Positions 59,663 to 64,000 of a stretch of DNA of 64,000 bases are shown piece after piece. Numbering within the stretch: position 1 is the first letter of the stretch; every line of letters begins with the position of its first letter. Made by a program: the position numbers and the translations under genes. The notes below the pieces were generated by a model. That model ran no database searches. It had not been told where the DNA came from and saw nothing but the letters and a program-made list of their open reading frames with translations. The stretch comes from CAVTJL01 sp963735065. Lineage in GTDB: Bacteria > Pseudomonadota > Alphaproteobacteria > Geminicoccales > Geminicoccaceae. The stretch is from the NCBI GenBank assembly GCA_963735065.1, contig CAVTJL010000001.1:2480001-2544000 (forward strand), read 5' to 3'.

Positions 59663-60622
59663 TCAGACGACGATGTCGAGCTCTGGCGGCTCCCGTCCTT
59701 CAAGGACGGCCAGCATGTTGGCGACCATCCGCTTGATGGAGGGCACGAAGCCGTCCGCCGAGATCGCGCCCACATGCGGGGTCACGATGACGCGGTCGAG
59801 GCCGACGAGCGGGTTTCCCGACTCGGCCGGCTCCACGGCGAAGACGTCGACCGCAGCGCCGCGAAGGTGACCCGAGGCCACCGCTTCGGCCAGGTCGGCC
59901 TCGACCACCACGCCGCCGCGGGCCGCGTTCACGAGAATGGCGCCGGGCTTCATCCGTGCCAGCGTGTCACGGTTGATCAGGTTCCGCGTCTCGTCGTTCA
60001 GCGCGCAATGCAAGGAGATGGCGTCGGAGCTCTCCAGCAGCTCGTCGAACGAGGCGAGGCGGACGCCCAGCGCCTGCTCCTCCTCGGGCGAGAGCGGCGT
60101 GCGCTTGGAATAAAGGACAGTGCAGCCGAAGCCGGCCAGCAGCCGGGCCAGAGCCTTGCCGATATAGCCGAGCCCGACGATGCCGACGGTCTTGCCGGAG
60201 AGCCGCATCGAGGTGACGGAGAGCTCGCCCTTGCGCCACTCGCCCCGCAGCATTCCCACATGGCCGCGCACGATGTTGCGGTTCATGGCAAGCATGAGGC
60301 CGAGCGCGGTCTCGGCCACCGTGATGGCGTTCGATCCGGTCGTTCGCATGACGCGGACCCCATGCGCGCGGGCCGCGTCGCAGTCGATATTGTCGTAGCC
60401 CACGCCCCACTTGTGGACGCCGCGCAGGCCAGGCGTGGCCATCATCTCTGCCGTCACGGGAACGTCGCCGGTGATGGCGAAGCTTGCACCCTGCAGGGCG
60501 TCGAGCTGGTCCTCTGCCGCCCGCGACTTTGCCGTCGATATCTCCCAGCCATCTGGGAGCAGGGTACGGATGCGGTCGAGCCGCTCCTGCGCCATCGGGT
60601 CCAGCATCACGAGCAGGGTCAT
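59663..60622 (-). CDS. D-2-hydroxyacid dehydrogenase family protein
   Basis: A 319-residue NAD-dependent dehydrogenase of the phosphoglycerate/hydroxypyruvate dehydrogenase family. The nucleotide motif is GIVGLGYIGKALA (about 147-159), and the catalytic triad is Arg in NAARGG, Glu in DVFAVEP and His in VTPHVGA. No ACT domain follows, so it is not a long SerA. It reduces 2-keto acids or oxidises D-2-hydroxy acids. Its start overlaps the stop of the gamma-glutamyltransferase gene. Confidence 0.92.
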   Translation of the reverse strand: MTLLVMLDPMAQERLDRIRTLLPDGWEISTAKSRAAEDQLDALQGASFAITGDVPVTAEMMATPGLRGVHKWGVGYDNIDCDAARAHGVRVMRTTGSNAITVAETALGLMLAMNRNIVRGHVGMLRGEWRKGELSVTSMRLSGKTVGIVGLGYIGKALARLLAGFGCTVLYSKRTPLSPEEEQALGVRLASFDELLESSDAISLHCALNDETRNLINRDTLARMKPGAILVNAARGGVVVEADLAEAVASGHLRGAAVDVFAVEPAESGNPLVGLDRVIVTPHVGAISADGFVPSIKRMVANMLAVLEGREPPELDIVV

Positions 60623-62319
60623 CGGCGCGTTCGGTCCTTTTCGCTATCGGCGCCATCAGGCGCCTTGTCGGGCCAGAAGCGCACGCCGGGACGGGCGAGC
60701 CCGCCACCGAGCGCCGCCACGGTTCCATCGGCCCGCCAGCAGGCAGCGCCGGTCATGGTGCCGTCCGTATCGAAGCCGATGGCGTTCATGCCGCCTCCGA
60801 TATGGGGGACGACCTTGATCTTGTGACCCAGCGCCTCGAGCGCCTCGGCCATCGGTGCCAAGGCCTTCTCCAGCTCCACCTCCTGGCCCTGGGTCCAGAG
60901 CCTCGGGGCCTCGACCGCCTCTTGCAGGCTCATGCGGTGATCGATCAGGTTGACGATGGCCTGGAAGGCGGAGGGGAAGATGCGCAGGCCTCCCGGCAGG
61001 CCGAGCGCGAAGGCGGGCCGTCCCTCCTTCAAGATGATCATCGGGGCCATCGAGGTCGGCACCCGCTTGCCCGGCGCCACGGAAAGGGCACGGCCCGGAT
61101 GCGGGTCGAAGTTGGACATGTAGTTGTTGGGGATGATGCCGGTGCCCGGAACCATGAAGCGGGCGCCGAAGATGCCGTTGATCGTATGGGTGGCGCTGAC
61201 GACGTTGCCCTCGCGGTCGGCCACGGTCACATGGGTCGTATCGGCGCTCTCATGCTCCGGAGCCGGCGGCGCCTTGATGCCGAGGCTGGCGCGGCACTCG
61301 GCGGCATAGTCCTTCGAGGTGAGGCGCGCGACGGGAACGTCCACGAAGGCCGGATCACCCGAGGCGGCGCGGCGGTCGGCGAAGGCGAGGGCCAGGGTAC
61401 GGGCGAGGAGATCAAGGCTCTCGGCGCTGCCGAAGCCCATGCCGGCGACATCGTAGCCCTCGATGATGTTCAGCATTTGGGTCACGTGCACGCCGGAGGA
61501 GGCCGGCGGCGGCGGGCCGACGATCTCGTAGCCGCGATATCGACCCGTGATCGTGTCGCGATCGATGGGCCGGTAGGCGCGCAGATCATCGAGCGTCAGC
61601 CAGCCTGCGTCCTCGCCTCCCGTCGCGATGCGCTCCGCCAGCGCAGCGCCGAGCGCGCCTCCGTGCAGCGCCGCAGCACCCTCGCGGGCGATGAGGCGGA
61701 GGCTCTCGGCATAGTGGGGCATCAAAAGGCGCTCACCCGTCCGGGGTGGTCGACCCTGCGGCATCAGCACGGAGGCGATCACCGGATCGGCTGACAGGTC
61801 GGCTATCGACTCGCTGATGGCGCCCGAGAGATAGTCGGTCACGGCAAAGCCCCGGGCCGCGAGCCGGATCGCCGGCTCGACGATGTCGGCGAACGGGAGC
61901 CGGCCGAACCGCTCGTGCAGGCTGCACCAGCCGGCGAGATTGCCCGGGACCGCGACGGCCGAGGGCCCGACGAGGTTTCGCCGGTCCTTCGCATCCATGT
62001 TGTGCGGCGGCTCGTCCGAGATCGGCTCATAGATCGCCGGATGCATGGTCTGCGCGGCGCACGCCAGGGCGTCCACGACGATGTGCCGCCCGTCGGCCAG
62101 GCGCAGATGCGACAGCCCGCCGCCGGCGATGCCGACCATCATCGGCTCCACCACCGTGAGCGCCAGAAGCGCGGCGACGGCGGCGTCGACCGCATTTCCA
62201 CCTGCCGCCAGCATCTCGGCGCCGGCCGCAGAGCCCATCGGGTGGTTGGTGACCACCATGCCGCCCGCCCCGGACGCCGGACGCTTCTCGCAGGCAAAGG
62301 ACAGGGGGCGGCAGGTCAT
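60619..62319 (-). CDS. gamma-glutamyltransferase family protein
   Basis: A 566-residue Ntn hydrolase that cuts itself into large and small chains. The nucleophile Thr is in DTTHVTVADREGNVVS (at about residue 360). GVAPGKRVPTSMAP-like and GLPGGLRIFPS blocks follow. No clear signal peptide is visible, unlike many periplasmic GGTs, so it probably acts in the cytosol on gamma-glutamyl compounds. It is translationally coupled to the 2-hydroxyacid dehydrogenase and divergent from an ABC importer, 187 bases from its binding-protein start. Confidence 0.9.
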   Translation of the reverse strand: MTCRPLSFACEKRPASGAGGMVVTNHPMGSAAGAEMLAAGGNAVDAAVAALLALTVVEPMMVGIAGGGLSHLRLADGRHIVVDALACAAQTMHPAIYEPISDEPPHNMDAKDRRNLVGPSAVAVPGNLAGWCSLHERFGRLPFADIVEPAIRLAARGFAVTDYLSGAISESIADLSADPVIASVLMPQGRPPRTGERLLMPHYAESLRLIAREGAAALHGGALGAALAERIATGGEDAGWLTLDDLRAYRPIDRDTITGRYRGYEIVGPPPPASSGVHVTQMLNIIEGYDVAGMGFGSAESLDLLARTLALAFADRRAASGDPAFVDVPVARLTSKDYAAECRASLGIKAPPAPEHESADTTHVTVADREGNVVSATHTINGIFGARFMVPGTGIIPNNYMSNFDPHPGRALSVAPGKRVPTSMAPMIILKEGRPAFALGLPGGLRIFPSAFQAIVNLIDHRMSLQEAVEAPRLWTQGQEVELEKALAPMAEALEALGHKIKVVPHIGGGMNAIGFDTDGTMTGAACWRADGTVAALGGGLARPGVRFWPDKAPDGADSEKDRTRR

Positions 62320-62506
62320 CGGGCGCCTCTCGCAGCGGGTGTCGGGCGACGCTTAGACCAGGCCGGGGCAAATGCCAAAACGGGAAAGGTTGCGTGCAAG
62401 AGGGATTTTTCGTTGGACGGGCTTCCGCTGAGGCGTTCAATGGGCGGGTCGGGCAGGACGGCGTAAGCCTGCCCTCCCGTCCAACAGCACGGGGGTGTGC
62501 ATACCC

Positions 62507-63586
62507 ATGACCATCACCATCAGAGCCGGTCGGTCCCTCAGGCGTCGCGGCCTCGTCGTCGGCGCCCTCGCGCTGACCCTCGTTGCCGGCGCGGCCATCC
62601 CGGCCCTCGCCGAGGTGTCGGGCCAGATCACGCTCATGGCCTATTCCGGCATCTTCCAGGACAAGTACACCGAGGCCGTCGTCAAGCCCTTCGAGGCTGC
62701 CAATCCCGGCGTGAAGGTGAACTACTACACGACTGGCAACTCCGCCCAGATGCTGGGAACGTTGCGTGCGCAGAAGGGCTCGCCTCAGGTCGACGTGGTG
62801 ATCTTCGATGCCTCGACGAGCCTGATCGGTGACAAGGAAGGGCTGCTGGCCAAGCTGCCGGTCTCCGAGAGCCCGGTGATCGGCGACCTCGCGCCGCAGG
62901 CGATCATCAAGAAGGGCTATGGCCCGGCCGTCACCTTCGATAATCTCGTGATCATCTACAACAAGAAGAAATTTGCCACACCGCCCAAGTCGATCAGCGT
63001 GCTGTGGGATCCGAAGCTGAAAGGCCGGCTCGGTATCAGCGCAATGCCCAATATTCAAGGTGCCGCGCTTTTGGCAATCGTGTCCAAATGGCAAGGCCAG
63101 GACTATACCAAGTCGGTCTCCAAGGCCGTGAAGAAGCTGGCCGAGCTCGCACCGAGTGTGCAGACATTCGATCCGAAGCCCGACGGCTACACGCTGGTGC
63201 TGAACGGCGATCTGGACATGGCGACCGGCTGGAACGCGCGAGCGCAGTACTATGCCGAGAAGAACCCGGACAAGCTTGGTGTCATGTTGCCGGAGGAAGG
63301 CAGCGTGATGCAGATCAACACGATCAATCTCGTTGAAGGGGCGCCCAACGCCGCGGCGGCGAAGGCGTTCATCGACTACGCGCTCTCCCCAGAGGCGCAG
63401 AAGGCCTTCACCGAGGCGATGTACTACGCGCCGGTGAATCCCAAGGCCGACATCTCGCCTGCGGCCGAGGACAAGACGGTGGCCAAGCGGATGGACAAGA
63501 TGCTGCCCTTCGACTGGGCCTGGGAGGCCGGGGTGGCCAGCGCTTGGACGAAGGACTGGCGGCGCAAGATCGTGGCCGGCCATTGA
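62507..63586 (+). CDS. ABC importer solute-binding protein (PotD/iron-type)
   Basis: A 359-residue periplasmic binding protein. The signal peptide covers about 1-31 (RSLRRRGLVVGALALTLVAG, cleavage near PALAE). The body (ITLMAYSGIFQDKYTEAVVKP, NNKKKF-like block at YNKKKFATPPKSISVLWDP) fits the family 1/8 type used for polyamines, thiamine or iron. ATG 62507 is chosen; a GTG at 62495 is in frame. It is followed by an ATPase gene whose start may overlap the stop. Confidence 0.88.
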   Translation: MTITIRAGRSLRRRGLVVGALALTLVAGAAIPALAEVSGQITLMAYSGIFQDKYTEAVVKPFEAANPGVKVNYYTTGNSAQMLGTLRAQKGSPQVDVVIFDASTSLIGDKEGLLAKLPVSESPVIGDLAPQAIIKKGYGPAVTFDNLVIIYNKKKFATPPKSISVLWDPKLKGRLGISAMPNIQGAALLAIVSKWQGQDYTKSVSKAVKKLAELAPSVQTFDPKPDGYTLVLNGDLDMATGWNARAQYYAEKNPDKLGVMLPEEGSVMQINTINLVEGAPNAAAAKAFIDYALSPEAQKAFTEAMYYAPVNPKADISPAAEDKTVAKRMDKMLPFDWAWEAGVASAWTKDWRRKIVAGH

Positions 63587-64000
63587 GGGCGGCGCTGCCG
63601 GAAGACCACATCGCCCCGACGGCCGACGCCGCCGGGGCAATGCCGGGCGATGCGCATGTCCGGATCGAGCGACTGACCTTCGACTATGGCGGCACCAAGC
63701 CGGCGGTTGACGGTCTCGATCTGCAGATCGAGCGCGGCGAGTTCCTGGGCCTTCTCGGCCCTTCGGGCTGCGGCAAGACGACGACCCTGAGGATGGTTGC
63801 GGGCCTCATCTCTCCCACCGCGGGCCGGATCCTGGTCGGCGGGACTGATCTCGTCTCCCACCCGCCCTGGGAGCGAAACCTCGGTCTTGTCTTTCAGTCC
63901 TATGCGCTTTTCCCCCACATGACGGTGGCGCAGAACGTGGCCTTCGGCCTGAAGCTCCGCCGGATCCCGAAGCCGGAGCTGGTGCAGCGGACGGCAGAGG
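63583..64000 (+). CDS. ABC importer ATPase (PotA-like), 3' end cut by window edge
   Basis: The first 139 or so codons of a PotA-like ATPase. Walker A is GPSGCGKTT and the Q-loop is LVFQSYALFPHMTV; signature and Walker B lie beyond the edge. The frame begins at a TTG overlapping the preceding stop (TTGA, the same arrangement as in the dipeptide importer); ATG 63640 is the alternative start. It belongs with the binding protein before it. Confidence 0.88.
   Translation, partial: MRAALPEDHIAPTADAAGAMPGDAHVRIERLTFDYGGTKPAVDGLDLQIERGEFLGLLGPSGCGKTTTLRMVAGLISPTAGRILVGGTDLVSHPPWERNLGLVFQSYALFPHMTVAQNVAFGLKLRRIPKPELVQRTAE

Overview
The window is chromosomal DNA of a high-GC Gram-negative bacterium, most probably an alphaproteobacterium. 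The complete 16S gene has the short V3 hairpin and the 3' end typical of that class. The rRNA operon runs 16S, tRNA-Ile, 23S, 5S, tRNA-fMet, an alphaproteobacterial layout, but its spacer lacks the usual tRNA-Ala. Many solute-binding proteins carry Tat-type twin-arginine leaders. I cannot assign an order with confidence; a Rhodospirillales-like or Geminicoccus-like soil or water organism fits. I see no phage, insertion sequence, CRISPR array or replication origin.

Layout. (1) 1-10.6 kb: mixed housekeeping and catabolic genes, namely the end of a FAD-linked oxidase, a Tag-like DNA glycosylase, a dihydropyrimidinase divergent from a hydantoin racemase, small orphan proteins, agmatinase, an old yellow enzyme, acylphosphatase and an SDR. 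(2) 10.6-20.7 kb: a five-gene dipeptide-type ABC importer divergent from a FadR-type regulator, asparaginase, CE4 deacetylase, a small CxxC protein and a CobW GTPase; a perfect FadR-type operator lies between the two arms. (3) 20.7-24.7 kb: a three-subunit molybdenum hydroxylase with a MoaD-like protein. (4) 24.7-32 kb: trpS preceded by what looks like a complete Trp attenuator, then a DapA-family enzyme, clpB, a lipoprotein and an M23 peptidase. (5) 32.1-37.5 kb: the rRNA operon with promoter, boxA elements, processing stems and terminator. (6) 37.8-53.1 kb: a catabolic island with a GntR regulator, two aminotransferases, a polyamine-type ABC importer, HyuA with two tandem HyuB proteins, and a GroEL paralogue. 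(7) 53.2-59.1 kb: an ABC importer that matches the rhizobial glycerol system, with two different ATPases and a DUF2160 protein. (8) 59.7-64 kb: a 2-hydroxyacid dehydrogenase, gamma-glutamyltransferase and the start of another polyamine-type ABC system.

How the parts work together. The window is dominated by uptake and breakdown of amino-acid-like nitrogen compounds: peptides, asparagine, hydantoins or other cyclic amides, gamma-glutamyl compounds and polyamine-like solutes. The most distinctive unit is the 37.8-53.1 kb island. Six copies of the palindrome TGTGATCACA or a one-base variant, plus one weaker match, sit only in its promoter regions, which points to one GntR-controlled regulon. That regulon includes a chaperonin paralogue that has lost two catalytic aspartates of GroEL and is frameshifted in this sequence. 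Two separate importers here (dipeptide-type and glycerol-type) each pair two ATPases whose defects add up to one intact and one degenerate ATP site.
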